A stretch of 64,000 nt of DNA from Natronorubrum tibetense GA33. GTDB lineage: Archaea; Halobacteriota; Halobacteria; Halobacteriales; Natrialbaceae. Positions 35,154 to 43,086 of this stretch are shown piece by piece. Position 1 is the stretch's first letter. Each line of letters begins with the position of its first letter. The translations under genes were made by a program, and so were the position numbers. Location: positions 310,001-374,000 of the forward strand of contig NZ_KB913017.1 of NCBI RefSeq assembly GCF_000383975.1, read 5' to 3'. A model generated the notes under the pieces. It had not been told where the DNA came from, did not search any database, and saw only the letters and a list, made by a program, of their open reading frames with translations.

Positions 35154-36473
35154 TCACTCCCAGTTGTGCAGCGCGTCTCGGAAGATGTCCGCCGCGTCGT
35201 CCTTCGTCACGGGCCGCGGATTACACCGGAGCAGGCGCTGCTGGGTCTCGACGGTCTGGGTCGCGAGCCAGTCGATGTCTTCTTCGGTGACTCCGGCGAG
35301 TTCCTCGAGGCCGCTCGGGATCACGTTCAGATCTTGCTGGAGGCGAACGAACTCCTGTCTGGCCTGATCGGCGGCCTCGCGGGTCCCCATCCCGTCGGTG
35401 TCGGCGCCGAGCATGTTCGCGACTTCGACGAACCGCTCGGGGTCGCTGGCGACGTTGTAGCCGAGCGTACTCGCCGGCGTCAAGACGGCGATGGTCTCGC
35501 CGTGGTAGGTGTGATACCGGTTGCCAACGGGGTAGGCCATCGCGTGAGCGAGACTCGCCCCGGCTGTCAGTCCCGCGATTGCACCGAACAACGCCCCCTT
35601 GAGCATCGCCGCGCGCGCCTCGAGGTTGTCGCCGTTGTGGACCGCCGTCCGGACGTTTCCCGAGAGCAGTTCGATCGCTTTCTCCGAAAACATCTCGGTG
35701 AGTTCGGTTCGGCCGGCGTAGACGGGCCGCGACTCGGGGTTCGAGGCCCGGAGGAGTCCGTCGAAGGGGTGAGTCGTATAGCCCTCGATGGCGTGGCCCA
35801 GCGCGTCCATCGCCGACTTGGCGGTGATCTCGGGCGGCAGTGTCGTCGTGAACGTCGGATCGAGAACGGCCGCGTCGGCGCGAATGTGGTTGCTCGAGAT
35901 CCCCTCCTTGATCTCTTTCTCCTCGACGGAGAGGATGGCGACGGGCGAAATTTCGGCTCCCGTCCCTGCCGTCGTCGGCATGAGCACCAGCGGCGGCCCG
36001 GAGTCGGTCAGTGCCTCGCCCCCGCCCGTCGGTTCGGCGATGTAGTCGAGCACCTGCCCGCCGTTGGCGATCACCGCGCGGGTCGTCTTCGCCACGTCGA
36101 TACAGCTTCCGCCGCCGAAGCCGACGTAGAAGTCGTAGCCATCCTCGCCCTCGTTCTCGCGAACGAACTCGATACAGCCGTCGACGTTCTCGATCGTCGG
36201 CTCGCGGTCCGCGCCGTCCCAAACCGTGACGTTGTAGCCCGCGTCCTCAAGGTGGTCCGTCACCCGACCGACGTGGCCGATGTCGACCAGGTCCTCGTCC
36301 GTGACGACGAGCCCGTGGGGATCGTCGTCGGCGCTGACGCCGAGATCGGCGAGCTGGAACGCCAACTCCTCGACGGCGTCGCGTCCACACCGGATCTGGG
36401 GCATCTGCAGGTGCCAGACCGTCTCCGGCTGGAGGTCGTGTTCGGGCGCGGAGACGGAGCGTTCGTAGCTCAT
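35154..36473 (-). CDS. Iron-containing alcohol dehydrogenase (hydroxyacid-oxoacid transhydrogenase-like)
   Basis: A 439-residue group III alcohol dehydrogenase. NAD-binding GFGGGSCIDVAKTTRAV and PTTAGTGAEISPVAIL are present; candidate metal ligands are in MDALGHAIEGY and LAHAMAYPVGNRYHTYHGE. The length and the N-terminal CGRDAVEELAFQLADLG pattern match the hydroxyacid-oxoacid transhydrogenase subgroup (ADHFE1-like). ATG 36473 starts one base after the stop of the MBL gene, so the two are one operon. A role in oxidising a hydroxy acid or alcohol released by the hydrolase is plausible. Confidence 0.88.
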   Translation of the reverse strand: MSYERSVSAPEHDLQPETVWHLQMPQIRCGRDAVEELAFQLADLGVSADDDPHGLVVTDEDLVDIGHVGRVTDHLEDAGYNVTVWDGADREPTIENVDGCIEFVRENEGEDGYDFYVGFGGGSCIDVAKTTRAVIANGGQVLDYIAEPTGGGEALTDSGPPLVLMPTTAGTGAEISPVAILSVEEKEIKEGISSNHIRADAAVLDPTFTTTLPPEITAKSAMDALGHAIEGYTTHPFDGLLRASNPESRPVYAGRTELTEMFSEKAIELLSGNVRTAVHNGDNLEARAAMLKGALFGAIAGLTAGASLAHAMAYPVGNRYHTYHGETIAVLTPASTLGYNVASDPERFVEVANMLGADTDGMGTREAADQARQEFVRLQQDLNVIPSGLEELAGVTEEDIDWLATQTVETQQRLLRCNPRPVTKDDAADIFRDALHNWE

Positions 36474-36474
36474 C

Positions 36475-37281
36475 TCACTGCCCCCAGCCGTCTCGGATCT
36501 CCTCGAACTGGTCGCTGTCGTGGCCGTAGACGATCTGGGCGTCGTGGCGGCGCTCGAGTTCCTTGATCCGCTGGAGGCTCTCGAACCACTCCGTCTTCCC
36601 CCAGAGGAGCAACGCGCCCAGCGGAATCTCGTCCTCGAAGTTCTCCGCTCGGTAGAGTTGGTCGCCGGTGATAACGACGGTTCCGTCGCCATCGAGGTGC
36701 ATCACGGTTCCAGTCAGCCCCGGCGTGTGGCCGGGGAATCGGACGAACTCGATGTCTTCGAAGTGTTCCTCCCGGTCCTGGTGGAGGACCTGCCAGTTCA
36801 GATCGTGATCGAAGTCGTCCAGGATGTACGCGCCGCTTCCCTTGTCGGTCTTCGCGCTGTAGTAGGCGTACTTGAGTTCCTTCTCGTGGACGAAAATCGG
36901 CACGTCGGTGCCGTCGAAGAACTCCAGGCCGCCGGCGTGGTCGAGGTGCAGGTGAGACTGGAAGACGTAGTCGATATCGTCGATGCTGTAGCCCGCCTTC
37001 TCGAGGTCGTCGTCGAGCCGGTGTTCGTCGGCGTCGTACGGATAAAACGCCTGTGAGAGTCCCTCTGGCCAGTGGCCGTCGAGCGCCTCGTGGTGGTTGC
37101 CGGTGTCCCAGAGGATCGTTCCCTCCGGGTGATCGATGACGAGGCTCCAGACGGGTATCTCGTCGTAGTCTACGTCCGGGTTCGGTTCGTCGTGCGTGCC
37201 GAGGGTGTGGCCCTCGAGCATGTAATTCTGGTCGCACTCGAGTCCCCCGCGATAGAGGACGTCGACTGTCGCGTTTACCAT
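36475..37281 (-). CDS. N-acyl-homoserine-lactonase-like MBL-fold hydrolase
   Basis: A 268-residue metallo-beta-lactamase-fold protein of the AttM/AiiA lactonase group. The metal motif is HLHLDHAGG (HxHxDH), with EFVRFPGHTPG, VVITGDQLY and a final VYGHDSDQF. Lactonases open lactone rings; family members act on acyl-homoserine lactones or gamma-butyrolactone. The operon partner, an iron alcohol dehydrogenase/transhydrogenase, would fit gamma-hydroxybutyrate metabolism, since lactone opening gives a hydroxy acid. This is inference from context. ATG 37281 is preferred to a start 13 codons upstream, which would overlap the promoter region. Confidence 0.87.
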   Translation of the reverse strand: MVNATVDVLYRGGLECDQNYMLEGHTLGTHDEPNPDVDYDEIPVWSLVIDHPEGTILWDTGNHHEALDGHWPEGLSQAFYPYDADEHRLDDDLEKAGYSIDDIDYVFQSHLHLDHAGGLEFFDGTDVPIFVHEKELKYAYYSAKTDKGSGAYILDDFDHDLNWQVLHQDREEHFEDIEFVRFPGHTPGLTGTVMHLDGDGTVVITGDQLYRAENFEDEIPLGALLLWGKTEWFESLQRIKELERRHDAQIVYGHDSDQFEEIRDGWGQ

Positions 37282-37317
37282 TGTACTGACACCTCGAGTT
37301 CCTACACCGAGTTCGGG

Positions 37318-37346
37318 CAAAAGTATTTGTGTGTCATTTACACACA
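37318..37346 (-). promoter_or_regulatory. TATA box and palindromic operator of the lactonase/dehydrogenase operon
   Basis: TGTGTGT (37328-37334) and ACACACA (37340-37346) form a perfect inverted repeat with a five-base spacer. On the minus strand AAATACTTTT follows at once and fits a TATA box about 37-46 bases before the ATG. An activator or repressor bound here would sit against the BRE. I see no regulator gene beside it. Confidence 0.5.
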
Positions 37347-37394
37347 GTCACCGCGACGGGCACGTCCGGATACCGAACGAAAACACCGTGCCGA

Positions 37395-38636
37395 TCACTG
37401 CATCAATAGTAGCGGACCGATCAACACGCCCATCAGATGCACGCGTCGCGCCCGGAACCGAATCGGAACCATCCCGACCGCAGCGGCGACGACGAAGACG
37501 AAAATTCCGACGGGGCCCGTAAAGAGATACGAGAGGACACAGAGGAGGCCGAGGACGGCCACCGAAATTTTCCAGTACTCCATCGTCCCGACGATTTCGA
37601 GGTAGGCGTCCCCGACGACGATCACGAGCACGAATCCGAACAGGCCGGCGAGGACGACGCCACCGAGCAGGATCGGTAACTCGAGGGGGGCGCTCACGTT
37701 CTCGAAGGCGACCATCACCCCCGTCCGCGGTTGCCCGATGGCGACCAGCGCGAAGAGCGCAAAAATCGTATTTGCCGTGTCCACGCCGCTGGTCGCCACG
37801 ATGTAGCCCCGATCACCGGACTGCCCGGGAACGAGGACGAGGACCGCGACGGCGGCGATCGCGGCCGAAATGCCCGGAATGTACCCCACCACGGCACCCG
37901 CGAGCGCGCCGGCGAGCGCCGTTGCGCCGACGAGCCAGCGGGGCATGGCGATCGGTTCGTCGTACTGGGACGGAACGCCACCGCCGCGAATCGCGTCGAT
38001 CAACACCGGCGCGCCGAACAGTCCCGCAAAGAGCGGTGCGAGCATTCCGCCGGCCTCGAGGGGTGCGTCCGGCGAGAGATCGAGTGTCAGCAGTCCCAGC
38101 GTCGCAGCGAGAAGAAAGGAGACGACGCCGCCGACTCGAGCACGCCAGGTGTACTCCGAGGCGACCAGTGCGACGACGACCATCGCCAATAGAAGCCCCA
38201 GATTGTCCCGAATCGTCGGATAGGCGGCCGTCACGCCCCACGTGATCGGCAGGGCCAACGGGACCGCCAGCAGGACGGCGAGAATGCTCCCGAGCGCGGA
38301 GAGTCGGATCGCCTCGTAGCCGCTGCCCTCGAGCACCATCCGGTGGCCCGGCAGTGCGGTCACGGCCATCTCGGCGTCGGGCACCCCGAGCGCCATCGCG
38401 GGAACGGCGTTGAGAAAGGTGTGGACGACGCCCGCCGCGAGCATCGCACAGCCGACAAACAGCGGCTCGCCGGGGATCGAGGGCGCGAAGCCGGCGAGCA
38501 ATAGGGCGAAGTTGTTGGCGTGAAGGCCGGGAATCAGCCCGCTCACACTTCCGAGCATCGCACCGCCGAGAATCCAGGCCAACAGCTGAACCGTCGTAGC
38601 GGGATCCATACTGAACTCGACTCCGGGCGTGGCCAT
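37395..38636 (-). CDS. Tripartite tricarboxylate transporter TctA-like permease (DUF112)
   Basis: A 413-residue membrane protein with about 10-12 helices and the TctA duplicated signature: GLIPGLHANNFALLLAGF in the first half and GYIPGISAAIAAVAVLVLVPG in the second. Haloarchaeal members of this family usually lack the TctB and TctC partners, and none is seen here. A start nine codons later (MDPATT) is also possible. TATA-like GTTTAAAT on the minus strand lies about 25-33 bases upstream, directly next to the left inverted repeat that bounds the halorhodopsin cassette. Confidence 0.88.
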   Translation of the reverse strand: MATPGVEFSMDPATTVQLLAWILGGAMLGSVSGLIPGLHANNFALLLAGFAPSIPGEPLFVGCAMLAAGVVHTFLNAVPAMALGVPDAEMAVTALPGHRMVLEGSGYEAIRLSALGSILAVLLAVPLALPITWGVTAAYPTIRDNLGLLLAMVVVALVASEYTWRARVGGVVSFLLAATLGLLTLDLSPDAPLEAGGMLAPLFAGLFGAPVLIDAIRGGGVPSQYDEPIAMPRWLVGATALAGALAGAVVGYIPGISAAIAAVAVLVLVPGQSGDRGYIVATSGVDTANTIFALFALVAIGQPRTGVMVAFENVSAPLELPILLGGVVLAGLFGFVLVIVVGDAYLEIVGTMEYWKISVAVLGLLCVLSYLFTGPVGIFVFVVAAAVGMVPIRFRARRVHLMGVLIGPLLLMQ

Positions 38637-38673
38637 CGCAGGACCTGGCCGCCCGATCGGATTTAAACTATCG

Positions 38674-38748
38674 TAGCCACTGGACGTCAGTGTACACTCG
38701 ATCGCATGACGGCTACGCGATCGGTGTGTAAACCGTTCCAGTTGTTAC
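38674..38748. repeat. Left inverted repeat bounding the halorhodopsin cassette
   Basis: This 75-base unit has two parts. Part B, 38674-38712, matches the reverse complement of 42825-42863 at 36 of 39 positions. Part A, 38717-38748, matches the reverse complement of 42617-42648 at 32 of 32. Four bases separate the parts here, 176 in the right copy. The unit lies between the end of the Brp/Blh gene and the promoter of the TctA-like gene, and encodes nothing recognisable. Confidence 0.9.
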
Positions 38749-38773
38749 GATACAGTGCTCCCTCGTGGACCGG

Positions 38774-39847
38774 TTACTCGGCCCGTGGGAACCAGAGCCC
38801 CTGTTCTCGATCGAGCGCGGTGACCACGACGACGTGGGGAAGGGTCAGAACCGCGATAGTGACGAGATACAGGGCCGCAACGTCGGGTATCGTTGCGGGG
38901 GTTTGGGGAACCAGCAGCGCGACGCCCCCGAGGACGACGATTGCGCCACCAGTCAGCGGGGCCGCGTCCCGGGCGAATCGACGGCTTGCCGCAGCCAGCC
39001 CACCCCGAGACAGCACCGACATCGCACGGTCGTCGACGAGCATCGTCCGGAGGATGTGCCGGATGCTGTGCCAGAAACAAAAGTAGAGGCCGATCGCAAG
39101 AACCGGCGGCACGAGGGCGAACAGGGCGACGAGGCCGAGCGTTTCGCCGGCGTCGATCAGCCACGGCCCTGTCGGCCCCGATCGGACGAGTCCGCGGCCG
39201 AGCGTGGCCACCACGATGAGTCCGAACCCGAGGCCGACGACGAGGCGGACCCTCGGTTGAAACGCCGGCTCGAGGGCCGCTGCGGCGGCAGGGTCGAACA
39301 GCCCGACGAGTGTCCCCGCGACGAAGGCGTACTGCTCCGGGAACGCGACCAGCGGGACGAGCATCGGGAGACCACCACGGACGAGGAGGGTGAGCACACG
39401 GGACCCCGTCCCCTCGAGGTAGTCGACGCCCGTCAACTCGACCAGCGCGTAGACATCTCCCTGCCCCCAGTGAAACAGCGTGAGGAGAATAAACAGGACG
39501 AACGCAACTGCGGGAGCGAGTGCCCAGATTGCGGCATAGGCCCCGCCAATCACGAGATAGCAGAGGCCGATTACAGCGAGCGACCGGCGCGTAACTCCCT
39601 CGTTCCGAGCCCGCGGAAGTACGAGGTGGTCGACTGCGCCGTGTGGGAGACCGAGCACGAGAACGCTGACGAGGAGCGGAAGATACTGCAGCGAAAGCGG
39701 GACCGACTCGGCTAACAAGACGATCGTAAGCCCGACGATGATCGTCGTTGCGCCGGCCACGAGACTCACCACACTGGCCCAGTGTCGGGCGCGGGCCCAC
39801 GTTCCGGCGCTGGCCGACCGATCGATCGAAGTCGTGTTATCCGGCAT
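38774..39847 (-). CDS. blh: Brp/Blh-family beta-carotene 15,15'-dioxygenase
   Basis: A 357-residue membrane enzyme that cleaves beta-carotene to two retinals, the chromophore of halorhodopsin encoded nearby. Eight or so helices are seen. Conserved His-containing motifs are VLGLPHGAVDHLVLPRA, LTLFHWGQGDVYAL and FCFWHSIRHILRTM, whose histidines bind the catalytic iron. The ATG at 39847 overlaps the lycopene cyclase stop by 11 bases; another ATG at 39877 would give 367 residues. The gene is second in the crtY-blh operon. Confidence 0.92.
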   Translation of the reverse strand: MPDNTTSIDRSASAGTWARARHWASVVSLVAGATTIIVGLTIVLLAESVPLSLQYLPLLVSVLVLGLPHGAVDHLVLPRARNEGVTRRSLAVIGLCYLVIGGAYAAIWALAPAVAFVLFILLTLFHWGQGDVYALVELTGVDYLEGTGSRVLTLLVRGGLPMLVPLVAFPEQYAFVAGTLVGLFDPAAAAALEPAFQPRVRLVVGLGFGLIVVATLGRGLVRSGPTGPWLIDAGETLGLVALFALVPPVLAIGLYFCFWHSIRHILRTMLVDDRAMSVLSRGGLAAASRRFARDAAPLTGGAIVVLGGVALLVPQTPATIPDVAALYLVTIAVLTLPHVVVVTALDREQGLWFPRAE

Positions 39848-40619
39848 CGCTCCGGTTAACGAGTCGACTCCGGACATCCTGGAGCGCCGGATACTCGTCG
39901 AGTCGGTCGAGCGTCCACAGATACAGGATTAGTCCTTGCACGAGGAAGACGTTCGTTACGAGGAAAAAGAGCGCTTCCTCGATCGGAAGCCCCAGTAACG
40001 TGAGGCCGATGGTGTGCGTGTCGGAGATCACCCAGACGCCGAGGCCGATTGCGATCCGATCGACGATCCAGAGGTACAGTGTCGGTACGGCGACGGCGAT
40101 CAGTGTGGTTCGCCGGACAGCCCACAGCGCCGTGATCCCGAACGCCCACTGGATCGCGAGAATCGGGCCGGCCCAGAGCAAGATCGCACCGAGATAGAAC
40201 GTCGACGTCGTCCCGAGAAGGAGCCAGCCGATCCCGCCAAGCGCCACTCCCGCGAGCGCACCGACGAGACGGTGTTTCCACGGGATCGCCAGTGCTCGAT
40301 CGGGTACTCGAATCACGTGAAACAGCCAGAGCGCGGTCAGAATCGGCTGCAACACGAAAAAGAGGTACTCTTCGATCGGCGCGTACCAGAGCGTCGCCAC
40401 GACAGTGCCATCACCGTACCACCAGACCCCTTCTGCGATTAACAGGTTGTCCCAGGGCGTCGTGTAGGCGACGGCGAGAACGATCATAATCGCAAGTCCG
40501 CTGGCTGTCCGGTGATTCCACCAGAAATCGTCTCGTCGTAGACCGAGCCAAGCGAGTATGAGTATCGGCGGGAGGACAAACAGTGCGTGGACGGCGAGGT
40601 AGGAGAGAGCAGCGCTCAT
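39837..40619 (-). CDS. crtY: Lycopene beta-cyclase, archaeal/fungal CrtYc-CrtYd fused type
   Basis: A 260-residue membrane protein with seven or so helices and the duplicated heterodimer-type lycopene cyclase pattern: TTPWDNLLIAEGVWWY and WYAPIEEYLFFVLQPI in the first half; a related DRIAIGLGVWVISDTHT and LPIEEALFFLVTNVFLVQG in the second. It converts lycopene to beta-carotene, the substrate of the next gene. ATG 40619 fits the family start. It is divergent from halorhodopsin across 340 bases. Confidence 0.94.
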   Translation of the reverse strand: MSAALSYLAVHALFVLPPILILAWLGLRRDDFWWNHRTASGLAIMIVLAVAYTTPWDNLLIAEGVWWYGDGTVVATLWYAPIEEYLFFVLQPILTALWLFHVIRVPDRALAIPWKHRLVGALAGVALGGIGWLLLGTTSTFYLGAILLWAGPILAIQWAFGITALWAVRRTTLIAVAVPTLYLWIVDRIAIGLGVWVISDTHTIGLTLLGLPIEEALFFLVTNVFLVQGLILYLWTLDRLDEYPALQDVRSRLVNRSDAG

Positions 40620-40959
40620 GGGGAATAGGGACGATTGGCAGTCGCGTGGCTCCCACTTCGATCGGCCGTGGTTAGGCCACCAGCATGTCGACACGGCCGG
40701 TTGCGATCCTCCGTCGATTCAGTCGGCCGATGGCTCACGGTCACCCCTACGGGATGACGCCTCAACAACAGGATGCCAAACTAGGCAGGGTGTTTGCAAG
40801 TAAATCGAATGGTACGTTCGACGACAACTGTAATAGTTCCTTTTCATGTAAAAGTATATTAATTTATGTAATATCTCTTGACGTTCAGTATCGTCCCGAT
40901 TACCCTTACTGGTATGGACTCAGGGTTATTTGTTAGCCACTCATCTTGTTTTCTGTACC
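40620..40959. other. Divergent promoter region between crtY and halorhodopsin
   Basis: The half nearer crtY is of normal composition. The half nearer halorhodopsin, about 40800-40935, is AT-rich with several TATA-like sites (GTATATTAATTTATGTAATA at 40854-40873; GGTTATTTG at 40924-40932). The last sits about 30 bases before the ATG and is the probable core promoter. No gene is seen. Regulation by a Bat-type protein would be expected from related systems, but I could not find a clear Bat site. Confidence 0.5.
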
Positions 40960-41829
40960 ATGGTTGAAGCTATCGCGGCAGACGTGGCAACGTTTGCACA
41001 GCTTGGCGTCCCACTCGAGATGACCCAGACAGAAATATACGAAGCGGTACGGGAGAATACGCTCCTGAACGCTTCGTTCTGGGCCAATATCGCCCTCGCG
41101 GGGGTGGCGATCCTCCTGTTTGTCTATATGGGACGGAACGTCAAGGATCCGCGGGCACAGCTCATCTGGGTCGCAACGCTGATGGTGCCACTGGTCTCGA
41201 TCGCCAGCTACACTGGACTGGCTTCCGGGCTGACGATAAGTTTTCTCGAGATGCCGAGTGGGCACGCCTTGGCGGGTGAGGAGGTTCTCACGATGTGGGG
41301 TCGGTATCTCACGTGGACGCTGTCGACCCCGATGATCCTGCTTGCACTCGGACTGCTCGCAGGTACGAACCTGACGAAGCTGTTCACGATCGTCACCGCC
41401 GACATCGCAATGTGCGTGACGGGTCTCGCGGCCGCGCTGACCACGTCCTCCTACGGCCTACGATGGTTCTGGTACTTCATCAGCTGTACGTTCTTCCTCG
41501 TCGTGCTCTACGTCCTCTTGGTCGAGTGGCCCAAAGACGCCGAGGCTGCGAACACCGCCGAGATCTTCAACCTGCTCAAAATCCTGACGGTCGTCCTCTG
41601 GTTCGGCTACCCGATCTTCTGGGCGCTCGGCGCTGAGGGGCTCGCCGTCCTCGACGTCGCGATCACGTCCTGGGCGTACAGCTTCCTCGACATCGGTGCG
41701 AAGTACGTGTTCGCCTTCCTGCTGCTGCGCTGGGTCGCTGCAAACGAGCACGTGATCGCCAACCAACCCGCGATCATCGGCACCGGTAGCCCGCGGGAGC
41801 CGGGAACCGGGACGCCCGCAGACGACTGA
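40960..41829 (+). CDS. hop: Halorhodopsin, light-driven inward chloride pump
   Basis: A 289-residue, seven-helix microbial rhodopsin. Helix C reads GRYLTWTLSTPMILLALG: Arg115, Thr118, Ser122 and Ala129 give the TSA motif of halorhodopsins in place of the DTD of proton pumps. The Schiff-base lysine is Lys248 in SFLDIGAKYVFAF, with counter-ion Asp244. The helix C-F regions and the C-terminal GTPADD closely resemble Natronomonas pharaonis halorhodopsin as I remember it. The pump imports chloride on green-yellow light, aiding ion balance. The ATG at 40960 follows an AT-rich promoter. Retinal supply comes from the divergent crtY-blh genes. Confidence 0.97.
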   Translation: MVEAIAADVATFAQLGVPLEMTQTEIYEAVRENTLLNASFWANIALAGVAILLFVYMGRNVKDPRAQLIWVATLMVPLVSIASYTGLASGLTISFLEMPSGHALAGEEVLTMWGRYLTWTLSTPMILLALGLLAGTNLTKLFTIVTADIAMCVTGLAAALTTSSYGLRWFWYFISCTFFLVVLYVLLVEWPKDAEAANTAEIFNLLKILTVVLWFGYPIFWALGAEGLAVLDVAITSWAYSFLDIGAKYVFAFLLLRWVAANEHVIANQPAIIGTGSPREPGTGTPADD

Positions 41830-41974
41830 CTACCTGAACGACGGCGGCCTCCTCTCGGTCGCCCTGCAGTCCTGTGATCGCGGATGCGACCATTCCAGTC
41901 GGGAGTAGAGAGTGTACCACGTTACCAATACAAAAAAGCTATGAGTGGAACCGCCATTGGGCCGCCCGAACGGT

Positions 41975-42562
41975 ATGGACGACACGTACACCAATCTCGT
42001 TCTCGAGGGCAAGGAGTACGAACTCCTGCGGGCGCGACGCGGGCTGCTGAGTCGGTGGTCGATTCCACAGAAGGTCCGCGGCTGTAGCTACCTCCTGTTT
42101 GCGGCCTCGGCGATGCTCCCGCTGATGTACTTCCTCCCGATGACGGTCAGAGAGGCCTATGTTGGTCTCGACCCAGCAAGTTCGCGAGTCGGGTTTACCA
42201 TCCTCACGCTGCTCAGCGTCGGCTGTCTGCTCGTTGCGAGTTTCGGTCTCGTCGCGATCGCGGTCTACAGGGACCGGCTCGACGAAATCTCCGAAGACCA
42301 GGCCTGGTCACTCGTCGGCCTCGAGGGCATGTTCTCGGGTATCGGCTTTATTACGGGCTCGCTCGGCGTCGCTGCGACGCTCCTCCTGTCGGGGGTCGGC
42401 CACGCGGGCGTCGATATGATCGATACCCTCGTCGCTACGGGTATCCATCCCTATCATCCGGGCCCCGACATCGCTCTCACCGTGGTTACGGCCAGCGCAA
42501 TCGCGTTCTGTTGTGCGATTACCGTCTTCGTGATGGGAAGCGTCGCCGAATCGCTCGAGTAA
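41975..42562 (+). CDS. Four-helix membrane protein next to halorhodopsin
   Basis: A 195-residue protein of unknown function. After a polar N terminus of about 45 residues, four hydrophobic segments follow (CSYLLFAASAMLPLMYFLPM; GFTILTLLSVGCLLVASFGLVAIAV; MFSGIGFITGSLGVAATLLLSG; IALTVVTASAIAFCCAITVFVMG), in two hairpin pairs. ATG 41975 gives a start at DDTYTNLVLEGKEYELL; a GTG ten codons upstream is also in frame. It lies inside the inverted-repeat-bounded cassette, 145 bases after halorhodopsin and on the same strand, so a role with the pump is possible but unproven. Confidence 0.7.
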   Translation: MDDTYTNLVLEGKEYELLRARRGLLSRWSIPQKVRGCSYLLFAASAMLPLMYFLPMTVREAYVGLDPASSRVGFTILTLLSVGCLLVASFGLVAIAVYRDRLDEISEDQAWSLVGLEGMFSGIGFITGSLGVAATLLLSGVGHAGVDMIDTLVATGIHPYHPGPDIALTVVTASAIAFCCAITVFVMGSVAESLE

Positions 42563-42616
42563 CAGTCGGTTCGAATACGAATTCGCTACCCAGCACACGT
42601 CGATCGTCGACCGATA

Positions 42617-42863
42617 GTAACAACTGGAACGGTTTACACACCGATCGCACTACCGCGGTTCGGAGCGTACGCGGTTCGGAGCGACCGGAGTGAGCAAGAA
42701 CCGCGGCAAAACGAGTAGCGCGGGATCAGAGATCCCGCGGACCATGCGAACGGGCGCACAGCGCCGTGAGCAGACGGGGAACGCAGTGACCCGCGAGCGA
42801 ACGGAGTGAGTGAGAACCGCGCGGCCGTCATGCGGTCGGGTGTGCACTGACGTCCAGTGGCTA
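42617..42863. repeat. Right inverted repeat bounding the halorhodopsin cassette, interrupted
   Basis: Part A (42617-42648) is the exact reverse complement of 38717-38748; part B (42825-42863) is the reverse complement of 38674-38712 with three mismatches. The order is mirrored, so the two copies form long inverted repeats around 3,868 bases. Unlike the left copy, this one is split by the 176-base segment 42649-42824. Between the repeat and the permease gene (42864-43086) I see only promoter-like sequence, with GGTTTAT at 42995-43001. Confidence 0.9.
42649..42824. mobile_element. Palindrome-rich 176-base insertion, MITE-like
   Basis: The segment splits an inverted repeat that is nearly contiguous in the other copy, so it looks inserted. 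Its ends carry CCGCGGTTC (42653-42661) and GAACCGCGCGG (42814-42824), an imperfect terminal inverted repeat. Inside are a second GAACCGCGG (42698-42706), a perfect nine-base hairpin CGCGGGATC-AGA-GATCCCGCG (42719-42739) and two similar GAGCGA..CGGAGTGAG motifs. It has no coding capacity. From memory, such CGGAGTGAGTGAGAACCGCG-like sequences recur in haloarchaeal genomes, suggesting a non-autonomous repeat. Confidence 0.6.
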
Positions 42864-43086
42864 CTATATCATCCGCTTTCCGTCCCTCTCATTTGTACTG
42901 GCTGGGGCCGACGCCGCCAAGTTCGGTTGTAACTGTTCCTCTGGCCGGTTTCGAAGACCGATATCTGAGCGCAGTGACATAGTAAGGAACGAGCGGTTTA
43001 TCGGTTGGTTCCCTAGCTGGAGTACGTTCGGTCGATGACGAATCGCGTCCGATTCACCACCTCGATCGGAGGTGTCCCAACAGATT

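Noticed and set aside
40960-41829. Bacteriorhodopsin (proton pump) as an alternative for the rhodopsin
   Set aside because: The proton-pump DTD motif is absent; Thr118-Ser122-Ala129 is the halorhodopsin pattern, and the sequence closely follows known halorhodopsin.
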